Below, one piece after another: positions 24,376-37,000 of a stretch of DNA of 64,000 bases. The stretch lies in NCBI GenBank assembly GCA_050084985.1, contig JBITNC010000001.1, positions 9,300,001 through 9,364,000 on the forward strand. The letters run 5' to 3'. Origin of the DNA: Nageia nagi (lineage: Eukaryota; Pinophyta). The notes under the pieces are model-generated. The model saw only the letters and a list, made by a program, of their open reading frames with translations. It was not told the DNA's origin and did no database searches. The number at the start of each line of letters is the position of its first letter. The stretch's first letter is position 1. The translations under genes were made by a program, and so were the position numbers.

Positions 24376-27078
24376 TTTTTTACCCATCATAAAGCTTGCA
24401 TGTGTGAATGATGTGATTATAGAAATTTAAGTTTACTTTTTAGCATTGTGAAAGAGATATAAGAGATAACAAAGGTCCCTAGAGGAGAGCTATGATCTTT
24501 CAATATTTTCCCTCTTGTAAATAAGTTGTATTACTCTTTGCACATTAATTCAAAGCTATTTGACCTATTTTCAACATGAGTTTCATATATGTTTATCATT
24601 GATAAATGTTTTTAGATGCTAATATTTATACGTCTGCCAGTTTCTAGTTTGCTTAAGTTGAAATATATATATTAGGAGATGAATTGCTGTGAAGAGCAAG
24701 TTATCTACATCATCAAATCTATAGTTATTAGCTGAATCCAATTCCCTTTACATCAAAGTAAGTTGCTTGAGTTGGTAATTTACTTTTGGTCCTCTTGAAT
24801 GCTCTCATTTTATAACTTTATCCTTTTTTGAACTTTTTTTCCTTCTTGATTTCTTAAAAATTCAACTTTCTTCAAAAGTTGAGTTCAAGCTTGCATTTTG
24901 AATATTACCTTAGGCTATCAACACTATGTTATGTTCTCTAAGGGAGAGATTTATTTTTTGAATACAAAATTATTGAGAGTTTATATATTTATTTTTTAAT
25001 TTATATTATTTTTTAAAAGATAAAGTGTTGTTGGGTATGCAATATTACATTACAACTATACATTTATTTGAAATTGGCTTTTCATCTTTATATTTATTTT
25101 ATGAGTTGATTATCTTTTGCAATTAAACTTTTTTTTTTATAATCAATTGGATTTCCAATTAGAATCTATCCTACTCATAGTAAAGCATGCTTCAAATTGG
25201 AGTCTCTTATATGCTAGAGCATACAAACATAATCTATGTTATAGGTTGATATCCATCTTTATGAGGCATGATAGGCTAGTGGTTTCCCCAAAAATTCAAT
25301 TAAGAGTATTGCTAGGGTTATACTTACCATATCTCATAAACATGATACCTAATTCTACTTGGTTTTTGTTTCATTCCTCATAATATGTGCATAATGATGC
25401 CAAACTACGTATGGATTCCTTAAAACTTAAAGCACATAATAAATAAATAAACCAATGGACAAAATCCAATTCACAAAAAAACAAATATCCAAAATTTATT
25501 CAATTCATTCTCTTATTCAAAGGAATATAATATAATTTGGAAAAGAATTCAATTTTCCATTGAACTATTGGTATAGGCAACTAGCAACTTCATTGAAAAT
25601 TACTATTAAACTCACTATGGTCACTTCCTCTAATTGCAAATTAGGCACTTCTTTTTCAACCTCAAATGCTAAAGGAGCTCTATGATTCCATATGTAGACT
25701 ATTTGACTCACTCATATGTATTATATTTAAAGTTATCATTTTTGTCTACTTATCACTCTTACATATTAGAGTTACACTAGGCACTCCCTTTCTCTTCTCA
25801 TATGTATTTTTCTATAGGCCCATTAGCCAAGTTTTTGATCACCCGCTGACCTTAATACTAAATTTCAATTCAAATTTTTGAGATATTTGAAGTAGCATAT
25901 CTTGATCTTTCTTTGTAACTTAATAGCCTATTGAAACCCTTTATTATTTATATTTTTATATTCTATTTATGGACTAGATTTCCCTCCAAATTCTACTTGA
26001 AGTTGGACTTTGTCTTGCTACAAGGAGAATTCATTTTTTTATGAATGAAATCCATCTTTTTTTTTTAAATCATCAAAATTGATGATCATTATACTTTCTT
26101 ATTCAATGTGGTTTAGGTATCTTTTATTATTTTAGCCTCAATCATGGGGCTATCTTGTGTTTTCCATAACATAAGTTTCACATTGTTGAGATATAGCTTA
26201 CTATATTCTAGCTTGTAATTTAGGCAATTGAAAATAATGCCATCTTATAGTAGTTTTCCTATTACATCTAGTTAAGGCCATTGGATTTTGAAACATTTCA
26301 TCTTTGAATTTGGTGAGCTCATTTTTTTTCATGAAAATATAGCATACATGTTAATGGAGAAAGAACTAAGGATTATTCATCTTGTAGGTTCATACCAAAT
26401 GGTATTAGAGATCTTATATATATATATATATAATTTTATTTGTTAACCACTTTCAAGTTCATGTTTTTTTTTTCCCTTCTACATAGGTATTTACATTAGA
26501 AAATGTGTATTAAGGGATTTAAAATATAAATTTTAATGTGAAATGAGATGCAAAAAATTACACATGAATAAATCTTTAGCTTTTATATACCTTGAATATA
26601 TCTGAAGATCCTATACTAATTGAGTTGAAATTTAGCCATAAGAAGCTTATTAACATTATACTTTTTGAAGTGCATAGAGAACAACACCCAAGATGATCAC
26701 CCTTACATACTAAAAAGTAGATAGTAGAATTGGGAGCAAAATACACTTCCTTCTAGACTAGTGCCCTATAATATTAGATTAAGTACCATTTATCGATTCC
26801 TAATTTATATATGTGTTGTGAAATATTCATACTCCTTACCTTATCAACACACATGTTAACTTATTCAATATTTTGGTGTAAGCTTCTAAAAGATTACCAA
26901 ACTAAAAAAAAGTTATTATCTATTTTATTTTGATCCTTTTAAAAAGATAATTATTTGGTATAATGCTATGATAACTCTTATGGTGAATTCAAAATTTCTT
27001 ATAGGAGATTTAGTCAATTACGATCCCATTTTACAAGGTGTTTATTCTAATTGAAGTCACCAATAACCTTTATTTAGA
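24376..27078. other. Very AT-rich region, nothing recognised
   Basis: Only short open frames without motifs (25117-25383 and 25666-25881 are the longest). A TA dinucleotide run lies at 26416-26432. No LTR pair or coding homology was seen. Confidence 0.4.
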
Positions 27079-27087
27079 TAAAAAATA

Positions 27088-27750
27088 ATTTCACTTTTCT
27101 CAAGATATGCTTCCGAAAATCAAAATCAAACATGCTTGCATTAAATTAAGGATTAAAATTATCAAATAATCCTCCTTGGTGATAAGGTTGTCCATAAAGT
27201 CAATATGGTAAGCAATTGTCAACTTTGCCTATGATAGTTTGGGACAAGAGACATCAACCCTTAAAAATAAAAGGGACCCAAATGAAAGCTAGGAAGATCT
27301 TAGGGAAAAAAGAGTATGAGGAAAGAATAATTATTCACCCTTAGCAAATATAAAAACTAAATTCACTTTTTTCAAGACATGCTTCCTAAAATAAGAATAC
27401 AAATTGCTTGCATTAAATCAAGGATTAGCTTTCCTCTTATCATACTCCTTAATGATAAGATGATCTATATAGTTAACATGGTAAGCAATTTTCAAATTTG
27501 CCCATGATAGTTTGGCACAAGAGGTGTCAACCCTAAAAAATGGAAGGGTACCATATAAAAGCCAAGAAGAGCATGAAGAAATAATATTTCTTAAAAATAT
27601 AATCCCTTAAAAAACATAAAAATTAAAATAACTTTTCTCAAGATATGCTTCCTAAAATAGGAATAGAACTTTCTTGAAGTAAATTTATGATTAGCTTTCT
27701 CAAATCATCCTTTTCGATGATAAGATGACCTATATAGTTGATATTCACTA
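27088..27750. repeat. Tandem triplication, period ~270 bp
   Basis: Each unit starts with a version of TTCACTTTTCTCAAGATATG. The starts are at about 27090, 27362 and 27630. Shared inner landmarks are GCTTGCATTAAAT, GGTAAGCAATT and TATGGTAAGC-like blocks, CATGATAGTTTGG and a TCAACCCT segment. The third copy is truncated at about 27750. Copies are roughly 75-80% alike by eye. No coding potential. Confidence 0.75.
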
Positions 27751-28060
27751 CACAAAAATTGATATTTAAGGGAATATATTATACCACTCTTAAGGAAATT
27801 TAAAGATAGTATTTCATCCATCGTATATTATGGCATTGTTAAAATTCCCCCACATACTACAATGATTATTTAATTGCTACAATAAATCACCCTCATAAAA
27901 TATACAAAGGCAATTTATAATCCATCCTTGTAAGGTGCTAAAACCACCCTTAAAAGGGCCTATTTGGTTTCCCTTGAGGACCTTTAATGGAGGTGGAATA
28001 ATTTTCCTTTCATAACATATTAGGGTGGTTATAAATTGCCATTTCATGATTAGTTTAAAA
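27748..28060. mobile_element. Small hairpin element, MITE-like
   Basis: An inverted repeat pairs 27909-27928 (GGCAATTTATAATCCATCCT) with 28022-28040 (reverse complement GGCAATTTATAACCACCCT), with a ~95-base loop. The segment opens CACTACACAAAAATTG at 27748, which resembles the start of CACTA-type transposons, but the matching GTAGTG end was not found. It abuts the start of the PPR relic at 28078 and may have truncated it. Confidence 0.4.
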
Positions 28061-28077
28061 AATAATTAAAGTTTTTT

Positions 28078-28551
28078 GTGACCTTTTCCAATAATCTTCT
28101 AGCATGTGCCACCATGGGAGGTATAGAAAAAGGTATGCACATTTTTCAAATAGTAGTTGAAAATGGATTTTCATCAAATGTTGTGGTTGTGAATGATTTG
28201 ATATAAATGTAGGAAAAATGTGTAAGAATACACAAGGAATGAGAATTATTTGACAAGATGGATGATGCAAATATAGTTTCATGGAATAGAATGATTAAAA
28301 TTATTTAACAAGATAGATGATGCAGACATAGGTGAATAGCATGCAATGATTGGAGGACATGCAACTCATGGATACAACAAGAATTCCCTTAAACTCATTG
28401 ATCTGACAAAGAACTTGGGAACCAATTGTAAATCACATAAGAATGTAGGAATAGGGAATATGCAACAATAATTCTTTTTTTTTTGGAGCTTAAATATGCT
28501 CCATATTATGTTCTTATTTTGAATATTTATGATGAAGTGGGTAACTATAAT
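28078..28551 (+). pseudogene. PPR gene relic, left part (PLS repeats to E motif)
   Basis: The frame from 28078 reads LLACATMGGIEKGMHIFQIV and VENGFSSNVVVVNDLI, then stops interrupt; next come ELFDKMDDANIVSWNRMI and, after a frame change, AMIGGHATHGYNKNSLKLI. From about 28430 KSHKNVGIG, and from 28487 ELKYAPYYVLILNIYDEVGN, match the E motif that follows the last repeat of plant PLS-class PPR proteins. Such proteins bind organelle RNA, often for C-to-U editing. Reading breaks off at 28551 and resumes at 56596. Stops and frameshifts show the gene had decayed or was decaying. Confidence 0.85.
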
Positions 28552-29250
28552 TATAGGCACCTAAATATGATTTCTTATTAATTAATAAATTATATTATAG
28601 ACATATCAAAAGACTAAATAACAATATTACAAGAATCAAGGTTAATGTGCTATCAAATTGTTACATTGTGTGTTAAGTTAAATGTATAATCATTAACCAT
28701 GATTATATTCAGAAATATATTTATATTACAAAGATTATATTTTATTGCTAAATATTGACCTTCACTCCCTCCTATATCTTTACATGTATAAAAGGAGTTT
28801 GGGTTGACATTAACTATCAAATCTCTCTGATAGGTGGTTTTCCATACATCATACTAAACTAAGAATATTTCTTAATACCACCTATCTGATAATCTATTAT
28901 GCTATGAGCTTTATTTTACATGCTATCATATTCATTATTATGAATACTTGTAAATGAATGACATGTGCGATGTTAGAATACTAAGACTATGATATGCACA
29001 CCATTCTACTTTGAGATCCAATGCTACATATCTGAAGGATATCAAACATAGATATGAGTCATTGAATATCCTTATGAGCTTCATACTAGATCCAATCCAA
29101 TCCTTTACACATAGAATTACATCTTGAGAATCATTTTTATATCAGGTGCAAACTTTCTTGGTGTTAGTCAGGTAGCTTAGATAAGTTTCTTGCATCTATA
29201 ATCATAGTTCTATATTTACTATATTTATTTATTGTAAATCATTATTTATA
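28552..29250. mobile_element. ~700-bp insert inside the PPR relic, type unknown
   Basis: It lies between CTATAAT at 28545-28551 and the target duplication of element 1. The same 7-mer CTATAAT recurs at 56595-56601, on the other side of element 1, just where the PPR reading resumes; the two could be a target duplication of this insert. A TATA-like TATAAAA is at 28787-28793, as expected for a solo LTR, but typical TG...CA ends are not evident. No second copy was seen in the window and no coding region. Confidence 0.4.
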
Positions 29251-29255
29251 GGCTA

Positions 29256-30444
29256 TATGAAAACCTCAAATCTTCAACACATCAAACAATCAAACCACTC
29301 ATGAGTATTCCAATATTCAAGATATTCAATCCTAAATTTCCTATGTTATGATATAAAAAAATGATACAAAGTTAGGTTTAGAAAATGGTCCTTAGTCTCC
29401 AATGATGCCTATATATTATCAAATTTGAAAAAGGTAATAACAAGGATCAAAGGGGACCTCAAATCACAAGTCCTTTGGACCTTGTGATTGTCCAAAATGA
29501 GGTAGAATCCCAACTCTACAAGGTTATAGATCCCCTCAGTCTATAATCAAATAGATGCTCATAAATATGTCAATGCCTAGGATGCAAATGTACGCTAGAT
29601 TCATTAAATATTGATAATAAATGCTTGAAAAATGATATTTTACAAATGAATATGGTAGATCTATGATAAATTGACAAATGACCTCCAAGATTTGATAAAC
29701 ACAAATGTATGTATAAAGATCCAATTAAATGATAATGTAGATCACAAATTCAAAGCTAATAATAATATATCTAAGCTAATAATGCAATTAAATCAACAAA
29801 GATGTGACAAACCTAGGGTTTGGAACATAAAGGTAAAAACCTAGCCTAAAACCTAGGATGTAATTAGCCTAATAAATGCCTATATGTCACTCAAATTTAA
29901 ATAAAAGGATAAAAGCTTTATTAAACAATGGATTTATCTTCAAATTTGTAAATAACAATGAAAGAACACATTAATATCTTAAACAAACCCCAAATGGTCA
30001 AAGAGTACCTCAATCCATTTATGATGGAGAAGTGTGCTCAAGGATTGAAGAGTAATGTTCTTGATTTGATGTATCCTTCATAATGATCTCACAAAGCTCT
30101 AGTATAGGTGTTGGAAAGTGTAGAGGTCACAGAGTTTGTATGTGTCAAAGTGCAACAATTGAAGAAGAAGCTTGAAATATGTGCCAATTGAATTTTATAA
30201 TACTTATTCAAAATTATCCTGATGACTGTGATGTCTGTAGGGTCATCTGGGCAATTGATAAGTCATCCAAGTGACTATAACCAAAGGGTATTAGCAAAAT
30301 AAAAGGCCTAGATTGAATCAAATAGTCTAATCAAAGGACCTATGAAATACAAGTTAGTCCAACATGATAATGTAGTACATGAGATATGTCAAAATGTCTA
30401 TATAACCCTATTAATGAGGAAAGATGCATTTTAGGGTGTTTAGA
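29256..30444 (-). repeat. Element 1 3' LTR (left copy)
   Basis: On the plus strand it begins TATGAAAACCTCAAATC and ends AGGGTGTTTAGA. It aligns to 55385-56592 over its full length, sharing for example CACAAGTCCTTTGGACCTTG and ATTTATGATGGAGAAGTGTG. Confidence 0.85.
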
Positions 30445-30460
30445 ATTGCCCCTTTTTATG
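30445..30460 (-). other. Element 1 polypurine tract
   Basis: On the minus strand AAAAAGGGGCAA lies directly before the 3' LTR. This sets the element's orientation independently of its coding region. Element 2 has the same core. Confidence 0.7.
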
Positions 30461-33400
30461 CTGAGCTTCGAACTTGTGAGAAGCTTAGTACAAAAATATG
30501 TGAAATGATAAATGCTAATGATACATGATAAGTGATAACAAAATAATCAAGATAAAATCTAGTTTCAGCACATGATAGGTCATATAAGGTCATCCTAGAT
30601 CACTCAACCCTAATATGATTTTAGCACATGAAAAGCCATATAAGATAGAATCAAGTACCATGAGGATCCAATGAAGTCTAGTTTCGGCACATGACAGGCT
30701 ATATAAGATAGAATTGGATCTCATGATCATGGACCTATGATAAAATCTAAGAAATGGATCAAGTGATAATTAAACAATAAAGAAAAAATTTAATTTAATG
30801 TAATTTAAGTACCAAAAGGGAAATGATATCTATTTAAACCCTATAGTTGAAGGGCATGATCTCTGCTTTTTCCCAACAGTCAAAGGGTGTTTGACTCTAC
30901 TTTTCCCCAACAGTCAAAGGAGAGAGTAGCTTGACATGGTGCAAATAGAGGGATACGGGGAGACTAGCATTCCTCCTAGTAGGTGATAGAGGATAGGGGA
31001 CCCTTCTCCTTATAAGTGGAGGATTTTGACAAGACCAAACCAATTTTGGCACTATAGTGCACAAAAGACTATGTACATGTATATTGATAGAGATTGATGT
31101 ATAGACATTTATTGATACATGTATACTAGACAATTATGACATTGTGCATTGTACATTGATGTTGATATATGCATATATTGTGATGGATGTTGCTATATGG
31201 ACTATGCCTAGACTTGATGTATATGGATGTACTTATTTGACACTTGACTATGATATATGAGACCTATTTTTACTACATTGTGCATGTTTAATTATGTTAT
31301 GAATGTGATGCATACATTTAATTATATGTTTTAATGGATGAATGAAACAATGTTTACATGTGAAAAGACCAGAATGAACCCTAAAATGAAGACTTAAATG
31401 AACTTGAAATGAATCTAAAAGGAACCTTAAAATGAAGACTTAAAGGAACCCTAAAGATACATAAATAAGACTTAAAAGAAACATAAAATCAACCTAAAAG
31501 AAAGATTTAAATGGACTTGTATGGTTAATCACACCATATGGAAACAAATGTGTATGCTTAACCATAAAAGGATGAATAGAATGACAAACACAAAAATAAT
31601 CTTTAAATAACAAATAATGATAAGTAATAAGACAATGAAAAAATACCCAAGGTGGCAAAAATGAAACAAATTGACAAACATTAAGAAAACTTAAAAGACA
31701 TGCAATAAATATGTAAAATAAAAAATGATCATGAAAATGATACAAAATCAAGAAAAAAAAGCCAACATGCTACATAAATGCTATTGAAATTGTGCCATAA
31801 AAGTGCATGAAATGAGGCAAGAGGAAGGCAAAAAGACTCCCATGATATACTTGATTGATGCAGATTACAATAAACTCAATAATAAATATAGTCACGACAC
31901 TGCCAAAATGAGCTAAAATGGAAACAAAGAAAAAATGACACTTTGGAAAAAGTGAAAAATTACAAAATTTGACAAAACACCATAAATGACCATATTAACA
32001 ATTTGACAAACAATCTTGAGAATATGATACATAGTTGTTTGATCTAAATGCAAGATCAAATGGTTAAAAAAATGGAGGTTGTTTGACCTATTTTTGAAAC
32101 CAAAATAAAAGGCTATTTAGACTACATGATAACCTTTTTAGTGTTGACTAAAAGTCTATCATTATGAGTAACCCCAAAAATGGCATGTAAGAATGGATCA
32201 AACGATGAGAATGGATTATGAAACTTGGCATGACGATCGCATTTACATCAATGAAGGTCCAAAAAAATATAGATATAAAAATAGACATCATTTGATACTT
32301 CAAAATGAAAAATCAAATAGCCAATTTTTTCAAGGGTTGAATTATAGGATCTTTGTCCTTGAAACAAAATAGGCGACAAAATGGTAACGAAATGATTCTA
32401 AGTGGAACGATAGGACATGATAGGCCATAATGAGATAAAATATAAGCGCATTACAACCAAGAATGATAATGTGACCTAGGTATATATGCTAGGGATCCTA
32501 GGAGGATAAGCACAAAGGGATAACTTCAGACATGATGAAATTAGGTAAGATGTGGTCGAAATGAAATTGACTTCCTAGTGATATCGAAACAAGCATAAAA
32601 CTAGTGAAACTAATTGTTCATCAAACTATCAACATTAAATCTAGTTATGAAAGCAAATTTTGACAAGATGACAAATAACAAAACATTACAAAAATGCACA
32701 AAAGGTAGTGAAAGCATAAATAACCATGCATAGGACTACAAAATCATCATAAAAGGCCCACATCACTGAGTATAAAAATAAGAAAGAAGAGGCCCACATT
32801 GCTGAATTGACACAAGTTCACTAAGGTCAAGTGTCAAAACAAGGTTGTAGGATATTAATCTCAAAAACCATGATAGTATATAGCCTATGATCAATCCCAA
32901 GGGAATGAAGTATCAAAAAATCTGAAATGGTGACTAAGATGCAAGTGGTTGTGTCCTCATCAGGAATTCGCAGATCATGTATGCTAACAAGTGGCCTAAA
33001 TATAGACATGTGAAAATGCCAGAGATGGGATCTTTGCATGAGTATAATACAAAGGACCTGACACAACAATTGATATGAGGAAAATTCAAATGTCAAGATG
33101 AATAATAAAAGCATCAACAAAGCAAACAAGCTATTCCAATTGAGTTTTTTTGGGGCTAACTTCCACACATGTCCAGGATTGTACTTGCTTCATCACAAAA
33201 TGAAGATAATGTCCAACTTCCCCTAACTCAAATGAGGATAAAAATGAGGAATAATTTGATAAATGCAAGATGATATGAACATATAGAAATGATGCAATGG
33301 TACAAGGATTGATATGTGGTAGGGAGATGAGTGATTAGCGATCTCCATGCACCCAAAAAATGTAGGATGACACTAAAAAGTGGAAAACTGACTAAGTATC

Positions 33401-33640
33401 AACTCCCAATGACATGATCAAAAGAAAATAAAGCATTGAAACAAAAGAAGTGATACACATACCTGAGTCCAAGGGAATGACTGCATGTATCCAAGCCTTG
33501 ATACCGATAAATGAGTGACTATAAAAAGATAGCATGCTATGATAAATAAAGCCAAGATGATGAAATGAGATGCAAGTGCAAATGAACTAAGCTGACAAAC
33601 AAAAGATAAAAGATAACAATATACAAAGACATAATGTGCA
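30461..33640 (-). other. Element 1 long 3' non-coding region with short repeats
   Basis: No coding domain. It contains three worn copies of a ~35-base unit with CACATGA..GGC.ATATAAG at about 30560-30710, a run of TGTATATTGATG-like low complexity at 31060-31320, and units of the type GAACCCTAAAATGAAGACTT at 31375-31500. A long repeat-bearing 3' untranslated region is known for Tat-lineage elements. The remaining ~2 kb shows nothing recognisable. Confidence 0.55.
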
Positions 33641-34800
33641 AGGTGAACTAAATGTAGAATGGATGAAGATGGAGGATATTAATGGGCTCCATCTCGTCAT
33701 GACCCTCTAGATCTGCCAAATGATAAGCACATGTGCCAAATATCTTCTTGATAATATAAAGCCCTAACTAATTAGGTGCAAACTTATCTTTGAGTGGCCT
33801 CTCAAGATGTGATTGCTACTGATTCTCTTTAAGGACTAAGTCACCAATTTCAAATTCTATAGTTCAAACCTTTTTGTTGTACACACATTTCAACTATTCA
33901 TGATAAACCTTATGGTGTTGGATGGCATTGACTCATTGCTCATCAAAAGGGTTAGGTAGTCTAATTGGGCTTGCCTAGTCTCCTCATCAGGAATGAGGCC
34001 CTATAATTGGAATCTAAGAGATGAAATATCTAACTCAAGAGGCATGACTACTTTGGTACCATAGACTAAGGAGAATAGAGTAGCCCCCATGGCATCCTAA
34101 TACTAGTGTGATAGGCCCATAAGGCATAAGGGAGACATTCATGCTAATTCCTATGATTATTATTGACCATCTTTTTTAATATTGTGATAATGGTTTTGTT
34201 GGATGCTTATGCTTGCCCATTATCCTAGGGGAGTATAATGTCAAGAATGAATGCTGAATGTTATACCCATTGCATAATGACCTAAAATGTTGATTCTTAA
34301 AGGGTAGCCCATTATATGATATAATTTTATGTGGTATGCAAAAATGATAAATGATATGAGTGTCTATAAAATTAGCAATCTTGGGACAAGTAGTAGAGAC
34401 CAAGGGCTTTGCCTAGACCCACTTAGTAAAGTACTCATTTGTAATGATGATAAACTTATGTCTACCTAAATATGGGGGTAAAAATTATCTTATAAGATCA
34501 AAACCCCATTGAGAAAAAGGCCATAGAGATTGAATAGGGTTGAGTGCCTAAGCAAGAAGATGTTGTAAATGAGAAAGTTGCTAACACTTGACATATTTTT
34601 TGATGTACTCCTGATAATATTTCTCCATGGTTGGCCAATAATATCCCTTTTGAAGGATGCATTTGGCAATGACCATTCCATTGAAGTGCTCACCACAAAT
34701 TCCATCATGACAATTTTGTATTGCTATTTATTGATCACAAAGCTCTAGACATCAAAGGGGGATACCATCATAGGATCACTTATAGACTATATCTCCTAGT
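33640..34800 (-). pseudogene. Element 1 integrase relic
   Basis: In minus-strand order: NCHDGICGEHFNGMVIAKCI with KKYVKCQQLSHLQH (about 34715-34560), the HHCC zinc region with the second Cys pair reduced to one; then the core around KFIIITNEYFTKWV and NFIDTHIIYHFCIPHKIISY (34460-34310); then FEIGDLVLKENQ, LKDKFAPN, GTCAYHLADLEGHD and INILHLHPFY (33865-33650), the usual C-terminal end of gypsy integrase. Numerous stops. Confidence 0.8.
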
Positions 34801-34989
34801 ATGGCATACTATAAAGTTTTTTTCTTAAATATTCTTTTCTCATTGGCTAAAAACTTGGGTGGCATGGCATTCCACTTAAGATATTCATGTAATTTCTTGT
34901 ACCATAAATCATGATGCTCAATGATAATCTCATTAATAGAAGCTGACGATAATCCCTAAGGTAAAGGTAACTTGAGTGTAGACTCCTTT

Positions 34990-35440
34990 AAATTCACAAT
35001 CTCCATATGCTAAATATGGTTGTAAGGATTAGGAGGGATAAGAGATCCTAAAGAGGCCATGGTGTTATAAAACCAATTAGATGAACTCGAGATAGTCTCA
35101 ATCTTATAATCTTTAAAAAACTTCAACAAGCTCAATGCATCATATTTATAAGTCTTCAGGATTTCATTATGAAACTGGTAAATACCCAAGACCTGATTGA
35201 TGATTAACTGAGAGTATCCATAGATAAGTAACCTCTCAAACTTTAACTCTAAGGTAGCTCTAAGACCCAATATAAATGCCTCATACTTAGCATTATTATT
35301 TGTAGATGGGAATTCCAACTTAATAGAATATGAAATGGGGACACCCTAGGGAGTAAAGATAATAACTCTAGCATTGCCCCCTTGTTCATACTTAGATATA
35401 TCAAAATACATAGTCATATCATAGTCCTCCTAAGTGTCAA
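34990..35440 (-). pseudogene. Element 1 second (archaeal-type) RNase H relic
   Basis: It reads MYFDISKYEQGGNARVI, IKLEFPSTNNNAKYEAFILG, LLIYGYSQLIINQVLGIYQF and YKYDALSLLKFF. This matches the extra RNase H found after the normal one in Tat-lineage elements. Of the catalytic acidic residues, the first Asp (YFD) is present. The Glu expected in NNEAEYEA is Lys, the Asp of YGDSQ is Tyr, and the last Asp is not evident, so the domain is catalytically dead. Confidence 0.8.
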
Positions 35441-35539
35441 CTATCTTCTCAATCTCATCGATCTTAAAAACATCCTTATCAGGGAGGGTGATCTCAAGAG
35501 GAGTAGTTATTTGAATGGGCACCTCTGCTAACTGATCGA

Positions 35540-37000
35540 TTATGAATTGACCCTTAATGGATTTCTAGTTGATAAAGATAATGTTAAACTTGAACAAGAA
35601 TAAGATCCATTTAGTAGTTCATGTATTGTGATAAAATTTGCTCATCATATGCTTCAATGGATTGGCCTTAAAAATGACATAAGTAGTATGGTTTAGCATG
35701 TAATATCTCAACTTCTTATCCCCAAAGATAAGACAGAGGCAAACTTTCTCAATATATACATAGTGAAGCTCCTAGTCAACTAATGTATGATTGAGATAAT
35801 AAATAGCTTATTCCTTGGCTTGATCATTTTTCTATGCAAGCGTGAATCCTAGAGCAAAGTTAGTGGCCGAAAGATACAATTGAAAGGGAATATTATCTCT
35901 AGGTGGAGTAAGCACTATATGTTTGAGAAAATACTATTCTATGTCATTAAAAACCTTTTGAAAACCTTCATTCTAATCAAATATTACTCCCTTCTTAATT
36001 AGTGCATTAAATGGGTGATACTTGTTCAATAGTTGAGCTATGAATCATCTGATAGTCTAAATTTTACCTTGGAGACTCCTTAAAGTTTTGAGATCATGTG
36101 GCAGAGGCATACTGGTAATGGTCATAACTTTCTTAGGATCAACCTTGATGCCTCATTTAGAAATAATAAAACCTAGAAGCTTTCCTAATGTGACACCAAA
36201 TACACACTTCCTAGGATTTACTCTAACATTATGCTTAAGTAGTCACTAGAAGACTTTCTTCAAAACCTCCTAATGTTGACATTTTGTTCTTGAATTGGCC
36301 AATAAATCATCTACATAATCTTCCATGATGTCATGCATAATGTCATGGAAGATGTAGGTCATAGCTCCCTAGTAGTTGGCACCAACATTCTTGAGTCCAA
36401 AGGGTATTACCTTATAGTAATAAGTCTCTCAGGGTCTAGTCAAAGTAGTATGGTGTTGGTCATCTAGGGTGAATCAAATCTAATTATAGCCTAAGAATTC
36501 ATACATGAGAGACAACATCTCATATCCTACCTTGTTGTCAACTAGGGTTTCAATGTTTGGCAAGGGAAAGTCATCTTTAAGGCAAGCAACATTGAGATAT
36601 CTAAAATATGTACACACTTTAAGGAAACCTTTAGGCTTTTCAAAAGGGATCATATTCAACACCCACTGATGATAATCTATAGCATGAATAAAATTGGCAT
36701 CTATCAACTTTTGAATCTCTTCTTTGATTTGGATAGACTTTGGTGGGATAAATTCTCATAGGCTTTTATTTGATAGGTTTTGCATCTGGTTGAGTAATAA
36801 TATTATGGAAAACAACATTAGGGTTCATACCTAGCATATCAATGTAACCATAAGCAAAAACCTTAACATAATTCTTTAATAGATCAGTACCTTTGGCCCT
36901 TTTTAACTCATCTAAAACATCCCCCAAGTAGACTATCTTAGGGTTCTCAAGATCATCACTGACATTGACCTCAACTAAATTACCAATGTGCATGTGGGAC
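35540..37000 (-). pseudogene. Element 1 reverse transcriptase and first RNase H relic
   Basis: From 36993 down: YLGDVLDELKRAKGTDLLKN, VKVFAYGYIDMLGMNPNVVF, then MIDANFIHAIDYHQWVLNMI, FRYLNVACLKDDFPLPNIE and MIEDYVDD-like loop; YVDD is at 36306-36317. The thumb part includes HNVRVNPRKCVFGVTLGKLL. The normal RNase H follows at about 35960-35560 with PFQLYLSATNFALGFTLA and AIYYLNHTLVD. Stops are frequent, for example after IPFGLKNVGANY. Confidence 0.88.

Noticed and set aside
27748-27765. CACTAC start as proof of a CACTA DNA transposon
   Set aside because: No matching GTAGTG terminus, no transposase and no clear 3-bp duplication were found.
29241-29260. A 9- to 13-bp target duplication (TTTATAGGCTATA) for element 1
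   Set aside because: Taking the LTR ends as TG...CA with point changes gives a normal 5-bp duplication GGCTA; the longer match can be explained by the older insert and chance.
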